Assembly: GCA_020328155.1 (NCBI GenBank)
Contig: JAIXMX010000001.1
Location: 1-64,000, forward strand
From: Candidatus Endomicrobiellum agilis
GTDB taxonomy: Bacteria > Elusimicrobiota > Endomicrobiia > Endomicrobiales > Endomicrobiaceae
Direction: 5' to 3'
Length of the DNA stretch: 64,000 bases
Shown piece after piece: positions 31,257 to 41,840 of the stretch. Positions within the stretch are counted from its first letter, which is position 1. Every line of letters begins with the position of its first letter. The notes beneath the pieces were generated by a model. That model made no database searches. It worked only from the letters and a program-made list of their open reading frames with translations, and had not been told where the DNA came from. The translations under genes and the position numbers were made by a program.

Positions 31257-32426
31257 GCTTGGATTATTCAGTCGTCGTGTTATTCTTTTAAAAACGAGTG
31301 TGCTATTGATGTAACAGGCAGAAATAAGACTTTTACAGTTTGCCGTCAATATCTTTTTCATATATTTTTTATAATTTTTGTAATCAATGATAAAAGCAGG
31401 ATTCTTATTTTTGCAGAAACGACAGCCTGCTTCTTCATTATTTAATTCCTTTCGAACGTCTAGTAGTAGAGTCGGGCAGTTTTTTACTTTTTCTGTTTAT
31501 GTTTTTTTTGACTTGCTTAAGATGATAATTGTTGTTGTCACTCTGTCGGTAGGTGGAACAAAAAATGCGGTCGTTATAAACGGCGACGTTCGGATTGTGA
31601 CAGTTATGCTGCAGTCAGCACATTTGCTCGCTTCTGTTTACGATAACTTCTCTATCTTCCTAGATAATCTGTGAGATAGTTTTTGAGATTTTCATTATTG
31701 TCTTTTGTTGTTAATTTTGATTTTTTTCTTGCGATTTGTATTTGTCTTTCCGGTTTGGCGGTTTTTGCTGTCGCTTCTATTATATTTCCTTTTTTCCAGT
31801 GTATTGTGTAAATTATAGTAGTAACGCCAGGTTGCGGTTGTATCGCTGTCGTAAAAGACTCCGATCTGTCTGTTTTTGTAGGTTTCCGGTTTTTCTTGGG
31901 ATTCAAATAACTTTACTTTTGTCTCAATCCCAGTAGTTTTAAAGTATAAATAGCACCTATCTTTTTTGGTATGTGCATAATGGAGATACTTTTTTTAGTT
32001 TCCTTGCGTATACGGCGAAATATTACCTCTATTGATTTCTATTTTGATTTTGCTCGTTCAACAGGATTGCATATCGCATTATCTTTATAAATTGCTTCTT
32101 CCTTAAGCCTTTTTTATATAATTTATATTGTAGACTACTGAGACTGAGTTAGGTTCTTAAGCCGCTCATTTTTCTTACGAAACTTAATATTTTCTTCATT
32201 TTATCAAGAGATTTAATAAGTGTTGATAGAAAATCGGAGTTGGGAGATTATTATTTTCACTTTAATTTTATCTAAAGCTCTTTACAATAAAGAAGTTTTT
32301 CCGACTTTTTTAAACACTGGTCGACAAACGACATGGCTTATTCTCTCTATCGCTTTTTTTATTTATTTGATCATTTTTTTGACTTCTTTATGAAAATGCT
32401 TATAATCTCATCTTTCTGGACATATT

Positions 32427-33248
32427 TTAATTTTCAATAGCAAAATAGGAATAAGGGAATGATAGAGGGTAATTTTTACCCCGTATTTTAGCAATCTTTT
32501 GTCGTAGGTCTTTTGTCCCCCTCATATTAAAAATTTTATTTTGCTGACTAATAATCAGTCTTTTCTCTTTGTCTTTTAGTAAATGTTTAATAAACTTAGC
32601 TTTAAGGTCGTTGTTGATAAAAATAATGGCATTGTTAATTATCTCTTCATTTTCCTCAAGAATATTATTATCATTATTCATATCAACCTGCTTGTTGTTT
32701 TGATTGGTAATTTGATTCAATTCTTTTTTTATTTCTTCGATATCTTTATCAATTTGTTGAAGTCCTTGATTGGTTGCAAGTTTTTTGATGTCGATGATCC
32801 GGCGGAGAGTTTGGATAGTACCATAGAGGTTTTTGACAATCTTTTTTTGAAGGGAGACAAAATCCTGCTTGGGAGTCTGTGATTCTTTACTGAGTTCGTA
32901 ATGCTCGTTAATTTGTTTCGCATTTTGGGCTACGTGGGTTGCGTCTCTTTTAAATAATGTTATGATGTCGTGATCATATTTCAGATAATAGCTGCTAATA
33001 ACAATGATAGCAATGGCAGCAGTGATAATATAGTAGTGTTCCTTTAGCTTTCGCAAAGCAGATGAAAAACTGGAAATAATACCGGAAAAGGCATCTTGAG
33101 GAGAAACTGATAACACGGGTATTATCGTATTAGGGGCTATTTTATCCGAAAGAGTATTGTTGTTGGTATTTATAATTCTCTTATCGCATCCAGTGAAGTA
33201 CGACGCCATAAAGCAGAATGTTAAATAACAATAAAATATTTTTTTCAT
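32427..33248 (-). CDS. putative coiled-coil lipoprotein/membrane protein
   Basis: MKKIFYCYLTFCFMASYFTGCDKRIINTNNN (signal/lipobox-like), TM segment YYIITAAIAIIVISSYYL, coiled-coil region. Start at the internal Met at 33248 with an AGGAG-type RBS upstream. Confidence 0.55.
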   Translation of the reverse strand: MKKIFYCYLTFCFMASYFTGCDKRIINTNNNTLSDKIAPNTIIPVLSVSPQDAFSGIISSFSSALRKLKEHYYIITAAIAIIVISSYYLKYDHDIITLFKRDATHVAQNAKQINEHYELSKESQTPKQDFVSLQKKIVKNLYGTIQTLRRIIDIKKLATNQGLQQIDKDIEEIKKELNQITNQNNKQVDMNNDNNILEENEEIINNAIIFINNDLKAKFIKHLLKDKEKRLIISQQNKIFNMRGTKDLRQKIAKIRGKNYPLSFPYSYFAIEN

Positions 33249-33546
33249 TTTAGTCTCCTTTTTGGTGGCAGCTCTTAGTGTGTATTCAATTTCTAAGATG
33301 ACTGTGCCATAGGAACCCTCTGCCCTGTCCACAGTTGTCCGTTTTAATAATGCTTTCTGTCGTTATCTCTCTGAGCGTCGATACTTTATTTTTCTTGCAG
33401 GAAATGTAGAAGGCAAAAGCGTAATATATTGCGATGAGGCAACATAAAATTTTTTCAATTTTTTTATTAAATCGTTAAATCAATAAATGGTATTGTTATT
33501 GTTTGCTAGTATTTTGCGGTGAATCTCCTCGTTAAAAATTATAGTT

Positions 33547-33745
33547 TTAATTTTCGGCATTTTTGTTGCTTATCTTATCATCTTTCTGTTTATTTTCACC
33601 TGTCGTATGTTTTATTTGGTTTTGCAGATAGCTTAGTTTGCTTTCTACGATGCCAATGTTAGTACTTTTTGTTTTCTTATTGTATCCAGCAAGGCAGGAT
33701 AAACCGCAGCAAAAGATAATAGAAACGGAAATTAGTTTTTTTCAT
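33547..33745 (-). pseudogene. frameshifted small lipoprotein gene
   Basis: ATG AAA AAA ACT... then in the adjacent frame SIIFCCGLSCLAGYNKKTKSTNIGIVESKLSYLQNQIKHTTGENKQKDDKISNKNAEN*; a 1-nt shift after the A7 run would restore it. Confidence 0.5.
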
Positions 33746-34087
33746 TAACAAAAATATTATCTATATTCATATTTATCTCGTCATTTTTCTATTCAACTTT
33801 AACTGTCGTATTTTCATTTTTTGTTTTTATGGTAGGATATATCTTTACGGTTCTTTTGATTTTTGATTTCGACTTTCTGCTGGGGTATTTGTATATCTAA
33901 CTGATTAATTATCTTATTGCTGTAATCAAGGTTGCAGCTTATGCATTTGGTTTGTGTGTTCTCTTGTTCTCTGTCAATTTGCATTTCAACCGATTGTTTT
34001 CAAATTGCAATGTATAAATATTGTCTTTTTGATTTTTAATTCTTTCGGTTTTTTTGTATTTATTTCTGCAATTTTACTGTGCCGGCC

Positions 34088-34283
34088 TTAATCGGTATTT
34101 ATATGCCTATTATTATGCCTAGTGAGTGTTGCTGCCCTTGTTGTTGCGTATGCTTTACAGTTTTTATTATCAGTGGTGGGTACTGCGGTGGGAGTAATGC
34201 TATTTTTTAAAATCCTCTTATCACGCTTTGTAAAGTGCAATACTGTAAAACAGAGTTAAATAACAACAAAATATTTTTTTTAT
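34088..34283 (-). pseudogene. decayed paralog of the lipoprotein at 32427-33248
   Basis: IKKIFCCYLTLFYSIALYKA* followed in another frame by KRDKRILKNSITPTAVPTTDNKN...; parallels MKKIFYCYLTFCFMAS...CDKRIINTNNN. The start codon position reads ATA. Confidence 0.5.
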
Positions 34284-35384
34284 TTCAATCTTTTTTATAA
34301 CCCCAAAAAACCGTAAGGTTACCCATACCGCAAATACTGTATCTAACGGCTTAAGTGCTATTTCTGTTATTTTCCTGCTGGTACATATTTAGATGAAAGA
34401 GTATCACCAAATAGATTGTAAGATGTATCTTTAATATTACTTATTATTATATCATAAGTGGTATTATATTATTACATTCTGCTTGTCGTCGGCAACTGCG
34501 GTGATAAATGATAAGACAAACGAGTATTAGTTTTTTTATTTCAATCTCTATTTTTATGTTGAGTGTCATTATTTTGATTGTGTGCGTTTGTGACTGTCTG
34601 CGGCAGTTTATCTGCGTCCATTTTCGGCGTTTTTTTAATATAAAAGTAGTAATCAAGCTGCCTGTTGTCGTTTATAAAACGATTCATATCCGGATTAAAT
34701 TTTATCTAGCGATTTCAACAGTTGCATTTCCGCTAAATCTTTTCTGTATGCCAATGCCGTCCTTAGATGAAAGTTTGCATAACCGAGAAAACATCTCCTT
34801 TAGTTTTTTTCTATGCAATTACTATCAAAATCGTATCTATTACGACTGTTTTATTTGAAAATTTATTTTTAATATTTGAAAAATAGACGAATATTTGCTG
34901 GATTAGGATTTATCGCCTGTCTTGCGGTTTTGTTTTTTTACTGCATGTGCTGTAACATAGCGGCGGATGATATTTTTATTGTTGATTTTTGTTTCAACTA
35001 TACAATGTCACTATCTAAAATAAGTGCTCGAATCGCCTGAAAAATTCTTAATGTTTTTAATCTTGGGCGGAGTTTAAATAACGATGGAAAAACAAAAAGT
35101 TTTTCCGTCGGCAGATGACGAATAATTGTTTGAAAACACAACAATATCTTTGCCTTAACAGAAAGTCGTCATTGCGGTTTTGATGTTCAATAGTCTTGCG
35201 TCTGCCGCTTCGTCGTAAGGAGAAATAATAAAGGATAATTGTAATTATCTGCGCGATTCTATTGATATTAATCCATCTGTCGGGGGAAATATTTTACGTT
35301 GATTTATAGTGCGTATTTATGATAGAATTTAATTCATTAAATAAACTTGATTCATTAGATAAACTTGTGTGCAGGAGAGACGTT

Positions 35385-36320
35385 ATGGCAAAAAAAGATT
35401 TGTTGTCAATTTACGATTTATCGGCAAAAGAAATAAAAGCGTTATTAAGTAAATCATTTGAATTTAAAAGCAAGAAAAAAAGTCTTGATGTTTTTAAGGG
35501 TAAAATATTGGGATTGATATTTGAAAAGCCTTCGACGAGAACAATGGTTTCATTTACAACGGCGATGCTGCAGCTTGGCGGAACACCTGTTTTTCTTAAT
35601 ACGGAAAATCTTCAGCGAAAAAGAGGCGAATCTGTACACGATACTGCGGCAGTTTTGTCGCGTTATTTAAACGGTATTATGGTAAGGGCTTTTAAACACT
35701 CCGATGTTGAAGAATTTGCGAAATATTCTACAATTCCCGTTATAAACGGTCTTACGGATTACGAACATCCTTGCCAGATATTGGCAGATATCATGACGAT
35801 TATGGAATTTCATAAGGCAAAAACAATTGGAGCTTTAAAAAAAATTAAAATTGTTTTTACGGGTGACAGCAACAATATCGCAAACTCGTTGCTTGCCATA
35901 TCTGCCGTTTTAGGTCTCGATTTTACGCTTATATCTCCTAAAGAATATTTGCCTAAAAAAGAGATATTGAATAAAGCTTTGGGATATACTTCGTCGACTG
36001 GTGCGACGATTAAAATTACAAGCGATGTCGGCGAAGCAAAAAATGCCGATGTAATATATACTGATGTATGGACGTCAATGGGATTTGAAGCTGAAGAGAG
36101 AAAAAGGAAAAAAGCTTTTAGTCCTTATCAGGTAAACGGTGAGCTGCTTAAAAAAGCTTCTTCAAAATGTATTGTTCTCCATTGTCTTCCCGCGATAAGA
36201 GGCGAAGAAATTACCGAAGAAATTATGGATAAGTATGAAGACTCGATATTCACACAGGCAGAGAACAGACTTTATGTGCAAAAAGCCATTTTGTTACACT
36301 TTCTTGGTACGGCTGGTTAA
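35385..36320 (+). CDS. argF: ornithine carbamoyltransferase
   Basis: FEKPSTRTMVSFTTAMLQLGG; LTDYEHPCQILADIMTI; LHCLPAIRGEEI. Confidence 0.95.
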   Translation: MAKKDLLSIYDLSAKEIKALLSKSFEFKSKKKSLDVFKGKILGLIFEKPSTRTMVSFTTAMLQLGGTPVFLNTENLQRKRGESVHDTAAVLSRYLNGIMVRAFKHSDVEEFAKYSTIPVINGLTDYEHPCQILADIMTIMEFHKAKTIGALKKIKIVFTGDSNNIANSLLAISAVLGLDFTLISPKEYLPKKEILNKALGYTSSTGATIKITSDVGEAKNADVIYTDVWTSMGFEAEERKRKKAFSPYQVNGELLKKASSKCIVLHCLPAIRGEEITEEIMDKYEDSIFTQAENRLYVQKAILLHFLGTAG

Positions 36321-36528
36321 TCATCATGCCATGTGCGTAAATGAAAAAAATTATACTTGATATAGATAATGCGGACTGAAATCAAAATTCGTTTTGATGT
36401 GGTCTCAAAATTAGTTTGAAGAAAGGTGTCCAATAGGCAACTAAAACGAATATATGGCTTTTATTTATTAGTCAGCTATTCTTGGTGATCTTGACAAAAA
36501 AACTTATCCCTTTTCTTCTGGAATAAAA

Positions 36529-36700
36529 ATGAAAAGGATAGTATCTCTGCTTTTGGCAATAGCGTTAGTTTGCTGGTTGTGAAAAATCTGCAGAAGTTGT
36601 AAGTTTGGCAAAATATTCGACTGGTTCAGACATGGGAAAGAATGTTAATAATCGTCTTATCATTGAACACAAAGAAAAATACTTGTAGCAATATTATGAC
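36529..36700 (+). pseudogene. frameshifted lipoprotein-like gene start
   Basis: MKRIVSLLLAIALVCWL* (signal peptide interrupted before a lipobox), coding-like sequence in another frame after it. Confidence 0.35.
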
Positions 36701-37079
36701 TGTTAGGTGGATGGATCGATATTGTTTACTGCTTTAACTTTTTATAATGGAAGAGGCAATAAGTATTTTAACTTTAGTGACAATTTGTTTAGGATTTGAA
36801 AATGCGCGGTATTGCGATGTTTCTGTATGCTAAAATGTTGTTGCTATCTTTAAATTTTGTCGAATTTTGCAGATTGTTTTCAATCCTTCATCAATGTAAT
36901 CGCGATGCCGTAAAATTATAGCATTTAAGGTAAAACTTAAACTATTTCCGACTCAAATTCATTTAAATCTTCATCGAAGAGTTGTTGATTGCTTATCATT
37001 TGTTGAAAAATCCGTGTAGATTGACTTAAAAAAATTTATAGCTATTTTGGCGGCGTTTGCCTTGACAAAATTCTTAGGA

Positions 37080-37195
37080 TGTTTTTAGAGTTGAAAATAT
37101 AGCCCAGAAAAATCCTGCAAAAGAAGTTCCTATAAAAGCAACGATTGTTACAATAAAGATTATACGAGTATGTTTCCTTAAGAAATTCATCATTC
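37080..37195 (-). pseudogene. SurA/peptidyl-prolyl isomerase-like N-terminal remnant
   Basis: Reverse strand MMNFLRKHTRIIFIVTIVAFIGTSFAGFFWAIFSTLKT... (signal-anchor typical of SurA/PpiD-like proteins); downstream sequence broken. Confidence 0.35.
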
Positions 37196-37885
37196 CTTTT
37201 CTGCTCCGTCATTTATTTCTTTTGTTGTCATTGAAGATTTATCGTCGAGATACGTTCTCATATCTGCAGTTAGTATTTTTTTGTCTTTATATTTCTGAGA
37301 ACTTTGACTTTCGGCATTATTTCTATACAATCAAAGTCGTTTATATTTCTTTTTAGCTTAACGTCTCGTTTATCAGAGGCGATTTTTATGTTTATGCCGT
37401 AGGTTATTTCAGTTGTCTACTTCTTCGGAAACTGTAGGGCATTAATGCTTCCCGAACTTAATCGAACGAGTTGTTAAAGCGGTCTGTGAAATCATAATAT
37501 ATATATAAGTAGAGATAAAATGCTTATTTTAAAAGAGTCTGTTTTGCAGTACGGAGTAAAACACTATGGTAATTCTTTCCTTTAACTGCATGGTTTTATG
37601 AATAATTTTTATAAAATAATGCTATCATATATAAGAAATTTATGTCAATATGTTTTTTGACATTGAAACTTTTTTTATAATTTTATCTCGTAATCTGCCG
37701 GTATATACAATATACTTGCGTCTGATCTGAAGCACATACAGTGGTGGACGACTAAACGGAAGTATTTCCGCTTTATCCGAGCGGGACAAAATACTGTTTC
37801 TTCCTTTTTCCTCCTGCAAGACATTCTGAATTCTCCGAAGAATTATAAGCGGTATAGGCGTATCCGTATATATCAATGGCACTGT

Positions 37886-37958
37886 GCCGACGTAGCTCAG
37901 TTGGTAGAGCAGCGGTTTTGTAAACCGCAGGTCGTAGGTTCAAATCCTATCGTCGGCT
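37886..37958 (+). tRNA. tRNA-Thr (anticodon TGT)
   Basis: Acceptor GCCGACG/CGTCGGC, D arm AGCTCAGTTGGTAGAGC, anticodon arm GCGGT-TT-TGT-AA-ACCGC, T arm AGGTTCAAATCCT. Confidence 0.96.
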
Positions 37959-38109
37959 ACGGACAAGAAAATCGGCATTTATCTCCCAGTTGTATTAGTC
38001 GTGTGAAAAAATATCTGTTCCGAGCAAATCCATTTTAACAGTCCTGTATATTTTAAAAATATAGCATATTATTTAAAGTTTCATTAAAATTTGACGTGCG
38101 ATATACCTA

Positions 38110-38559
38110 ATGGGAAAAAAGATACTTTCATCAAACAGAAAAGCTTACTACAACTATGAAATTCTTGAAAAGTTGGAAGTAGGAATTGTATTGTCGGGAT
38201 ATGAAGTAAAATCCGCGAGACGGTCTAATATAAGTCTTGTCGATAGTGTTGTGTGGTTTTCTAACGGCGAAGCTTTTTCCGAAAAGATGTTTATCGCTCC
38301 TTATGAATTGATGTCCACTCATATTGCAGACTATGACGTTAAAAGAAAACGAAAACTTTTAATGCATAAGTCGGAAATTGACAGACTGAGCGCAAAAGTT
38401 AAAGAAAAAGGACTTACCGTTGTCCCTTTGGAAGTTTATGTCGGCAATAGAGGCAAAATTAAACTTCTTATAGGTCTTGCAAAGGGTAAAAAGTCGTACG
38501 ATAAAAAAGAAGCCATAAAGAAAAAAGATATTGAAAGAGAAATGACAAGAGAATATTAA
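38110..38559 (+). CDS. smpB: SsrA-binding protein SmpB
   Basis: NRKAYYNYEILEKLEVGIVLSGYEVKSARRSNISLVDS; GKKSYDKKEAIKKKDIEREM. Confidence 0.96.
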   Translation: MGKKILSSNRKAYYNYEILEKLEVGIVLSGYEVKSARRSNISLVDSVVWFSNGEAFSEKMFIAPYELMSTHIADYDVKRKRKLLMHKSEIDRLSAKVKEKGLTVVPLEVYVGNRGKIKLLIGLAKGKKSYDKKEAIKKKDIEREMTREY

Positions 38560-38565
38560 TAGCGT

Positions 38566-41500
38566 ATGACACTACTAGACCGCAAAATTAGGCATATGAA
38601 CAAATCTCAAATAATTTCAGTACAGGCGTCCGCAGGATCAGGCAAAACTTATAATCTTGCAAAAAGATATCTTTATCTTTTGCTTGACTCTGGCAGTCAT
38701 ACCAGTATAAAAAATGTAATAGCCGTGACTTTTACAAATAAAGCGGCTGTGGAGATGAAGTACAGGGTTATGAGTTATCTTAAAAAAGCGGCATTGTCTT
38801 TAGATACCGGCAATTTTTTTGATGATTTGAAACTTTCTAAAAATGAAATAGCCGATAAAAGCTCCGTCGTTTTGAGAGAAATTCTTGAATCTTACGATAA
38901 TTTTAACATAAGCACCATAGATAGTTTTAAAAACCACATCTTAAAGTCTTGTGCTATAAGCGTTGATCTTTCTCCGAATTTTACCGTAGAACGGGATTAT
39001 TCGGGTAATCTTTTGTTTTCTTTGGAAATCTTTTTGCAAAAAGTCCAGATCTCAGAAAACTTGAGGAGTATTGTATTACAGTATCTGTCGCAGTATTTGA
39101 TGAGAGATACAGGTTGGTTTCCTAAAAATAATATCTATAGCGAAATTGAAAAGGTGTTTAAAGCATCGGGAAATACCGGGAAAGATGTTATGTCAGACGA
39201 AGAAATATCTTTTAGAGATGAAATTGATTCGAGAGCCGCTGTGATTATAGAAAAAATTGAAGAATTTGCAAAATTTCTTCCGAATATTGAAGCAAAAAAA
39301 TGTTATTCAACCGCTGTTGAAAAAGTTTTGAAGTCCGGTAGAAAAATATTTTTTTCAATGGATATTCCTGCTAGGTTTGCATGCGAAACCGTCGAGTACA
39401 AAAAAGGCGCAAAAATTGACGCTCGCTCCGATGAACTTTGGAGCGAAATAAACAAAGAAATTAGATCCTTATGTGATTTTTATATGGAAAACTATTACGG
39501 TATTTACTCTTATATATATTCAAAAGTAGCGCTTGAGTTTGATGGGCAGTCAAAAAAAGACGGTGTTGTATTTTTAAATGAAATAAATAAAAAAACAGTC
39601 GGTTTGTTTGAAAAGAATAACACTATGCCGGAGGTATATTGCAGGTTGTCAGAAAAATATAAGCATTTTTTAATTGACGAATTTCAGGATACTAGTCTTG
39701 TACAGTGGCTGGGGATTAAAAGGTTTTTGGAAGAAAGTCTTGCTGAAGGGGGAACGTTTTTTTATGTTGGCGACGTAAAGCAGGCGATTTATGCTTTTAG
39801 AGGCGGAAACTCTGAGATTTTTGATACGGTGTCAAAAGAATTTCCTTCGGCGGATGTCGATAAAAGATATCTTAAACAGAATTTTAGAAGCGGTAGGACT
39901 GTTGTAAATTTTAACAATAATATATTTTCAAAAGAAAATATCGAGAGGTTTTTAAACGAATTTTACAAAGAAAAAGACATTGAGTGCAATTTTTCAAAGT
40001 TTATTGAAACTTACTCTTTCCCTAAACAGGAAACGACTGAGGAACATAATTACGGTTATGTTGAAATAGATTTAATAGATAAAACCTGTAAAGATGTTGA
40101 AGAAGAAATAAAACAAAGATTTATAAATTGCATTTTTCAAATATCAAAAAGGTTCAAATTCGGAGATATAGCTGTTTTATGCAGAACGAACGACGAAATA
40201 CTTACCATAAGTTCGTGGCTTTTGGAAAAAGGACTTGGCGTAGAATCGTCACAAACTCTGAATATAAGAAATAATAGCGTTGTAAAACAGATTGTATCGC
40301 TGCTTATATTTATTGATTCTCCCATAAATGCGCTGTCTTTTTCCTCTTTTGTTATTGGAGATGTTTTCGGTAAAGCTGCAGGTGTTGAAAGCAATGAGCT
40401 TGAAAAGTTTATTTTTATTTATAACAAAGGGAATAAAAACGGAACTTTTTATAAAACTTTTAGAGAGGTATATAAAAGTCTTTGGAATGAATATTTCGAG
40501 GATTTTTTTGTGAAAGCGGGTTTTGTGCCTGTTTATGAATTAATCCTTGCAGTGCTTGAAAAATTTAAAATTGCGGATAATTTTCCAGATAGCAAAGCGT
40601 TTATAATGTGCTTTTTGGAGCTTATAAAAGATTTTGAAACGCAGGATTCGGGACTGAAAAACTTTTTAGAATATTTTAATAATTTAAAAAACAATGAAGA
40701 GTCTTTATATATAAAAAGTGTTTTTAGAGACAGTATAAAAGTTATGACGGTGCATAAGACTAAAGGACTTCAATTTCCCGCAGTGGTAGTTCCTTTCCTC
40801 AAACTCTCAGAAAAGACTGTGGGAAAACCTTATTTTGACGATTCAGGCGAGAAAATAAAATTGTTAAGCATATCGGAAAACCTTGCGAAGTTTTCGCAAA
40901 AAGCTAAAAAAATATACGACATGGAAAAAATGAATTCGTTATTGTCTGAACTTAATACGGCGTATGTTTCAATGACAAGAGCTGAATATGAATTTTATGC
41001 TATAGTTCCGCCGAAATCCGGTGCTTCAAATAATGCGATTTTGCTGTTGTTGGGAAATAATAATCTTATTTCCGGCACTAAACGGACATACAGTTTCACC
41101 GAAACCAAGAAAGATGATGTTATTTCAGACGCTTTTATCGGTGGTTATAAAGATATGCAAAAATATTTAGAAAGAGCAGATAGAACGTTGCCTGATATAA
41201 AAGAAGCGGAAAAAAAAGGTTCGATTATACATTATGCTTTGTCAAAGATAACGTCATTAAAAAATAAAAATATAAGTGATGCCATTGATGATGCGCTTAA
41301 GATTACAAAAAGAAAATTTTTCTTTGAAGATGTTGAATTTTGTAGGGAAAAGCTTAGCAAAATGTTTGTATCGGAAGAAATTTTAAATCTATTCGCGTAT
41401 GACGAAAACAATATTTATAATGAAAAAGAAATTGTGGATACTGCGGGTAAAACTTTTAGGATTGATAAATTGATAGTACGTGATGATGAAGTTATGATAG

Positions 41501-41649
41501 TAGATTTTAAAAGCTCAAATTCTAGGAAAGAAAAAAATGAAGAACAGCTGAGGCGTTATGTATCTCTTGTTTCCGAAATTTATCCCAATAAAAAAATATC
41601 GGCTTATATTGCGGATATTGAAAATGCAAAATGTCTGCCGGTACAATAA
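38566..41649 (+). CDS. UvrD/RecB-type helicase-nuclease, AddA-like
   Basis: QASAGSGKTYNLAKRYL Walker A; TFTNKAAVEMK; DEFQDTS; GDVKQAIYAFRGG; C-terminal MIVDFKSSN nuclease motif. True start may be 38596. Confidence 0.88.
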   Translation: MTLLDRKIRHMNKSQIISVQASAGSGKTYNLAKRYLYLLLDSGSHTSIKNVIAVTFTNKAAVEMKYRVMSYLKKAALSLDTGNFFDDLKLSKNEIADKSSVVLREILESYDNFNISTIDSFKNHILKSCAISVDLSPNFTVERDYSGNLLFSLEIFLQKVQISENLRSIVLQYLSQYLMRDTGWFPKNNIYSEIEKVFKASGNTGKDVMSDEEISFRDEIDSRAAVIIEKIEEFAKFLPNIEAKKCYSTAVEKVLKSGRKIFFSMDIPARFACETVEYKKGAKIDARSDELWSEINKEIRSLCDFYMENYYGIYSYIYSKVALEFDGQSKKDGVVFLNEINKKTVGLFEKNNTMPEVYCRLSEKYKHFLIDEFQDTSLVQWLGIKRFLEESLAEGGTFFYVGDVKQAIYAFRGGNSEIFDTVSKEFPSADVDKRYLKQNFRSGRTVVNFNNNIFSKENIERFLNEFYKEKDIECNFSKFIETYSFPKQETTEEHNYGYVEIDLIDKTCKDVEEEIKQRFINCIFQISKRFKFGDIAVLCRTNDEILTISSWLLEKGLGVESSQTLNIRNNSVVKQIVSLLIFIDSPINALSFSSFVIGDVFGKAAGVESNELEKFIFIYNKGNKNGTFYKTFREVYKSLWNEYFEDFFVKAGFVPVYELILAVLEKFKIADNFPDSKAFIMCFLELIKDFETQDSGLKNFLEYFNNLKNNEESLYIKSVFRDSIKVMTVHKTKGLQFPAVVVPFLKLSEKTVGKPYFDDSGEKIKLLSISENLAKFSQKAKKIYDMEKMNSLLSELNTAYVSMTRAEYEFYAIVPPKSGASNNAILLLLGNNNLISGTKRTYSFTETKKDDVISDAFIGGYKDMQKYLERADRTLPDIKEAEKKGSIIHYALSKITSLKNKNISDAIDDALKITKRKFFFEDVEFCREKLSKMFVSEEILNLFAYDENNIYNEKEIVDTAGKTFRIDKLIVRDDEVMIVDFKSSNSRKEKNEEQLRRYVSLVSEIYPNKKISAYIADIENAKCLPVQ

Positions 41650-41840
41650 ACAAATGCTGTCCCGCCGGACATGATTTCAATGTTTGCCGTTATTCTTAAA
41701 AGGCAGGACTTTCTTGAAAATATGCTTTGCCCGTTATCCGCTGTCGTGCCATGCTTTGAAAACAAGTATTAATCCGACAGTTGTAGGCATTAGCGTTGGT
41801 TGTTCAATTTGTCATTAAAATATATCGTAAGGGATATAAA

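Noticed and set aside
31387-31936. ORFs at 31387-31674 and 31736-31936
   Set aside because: Composition and lack of start context suggest chance ORFs in decayed DNA.
37640-37882. 80-aa reverse ORF next to tRNA-Thr
   Set aside because: No recognisable family or RBS; likely chance or remnant.
37970-38109. tmRNA (ssrA) near smpB
   Set aside because: No ANDENYALAA-like tag or tRNA-Ala-like ends seen in the adjacent intergenic region.
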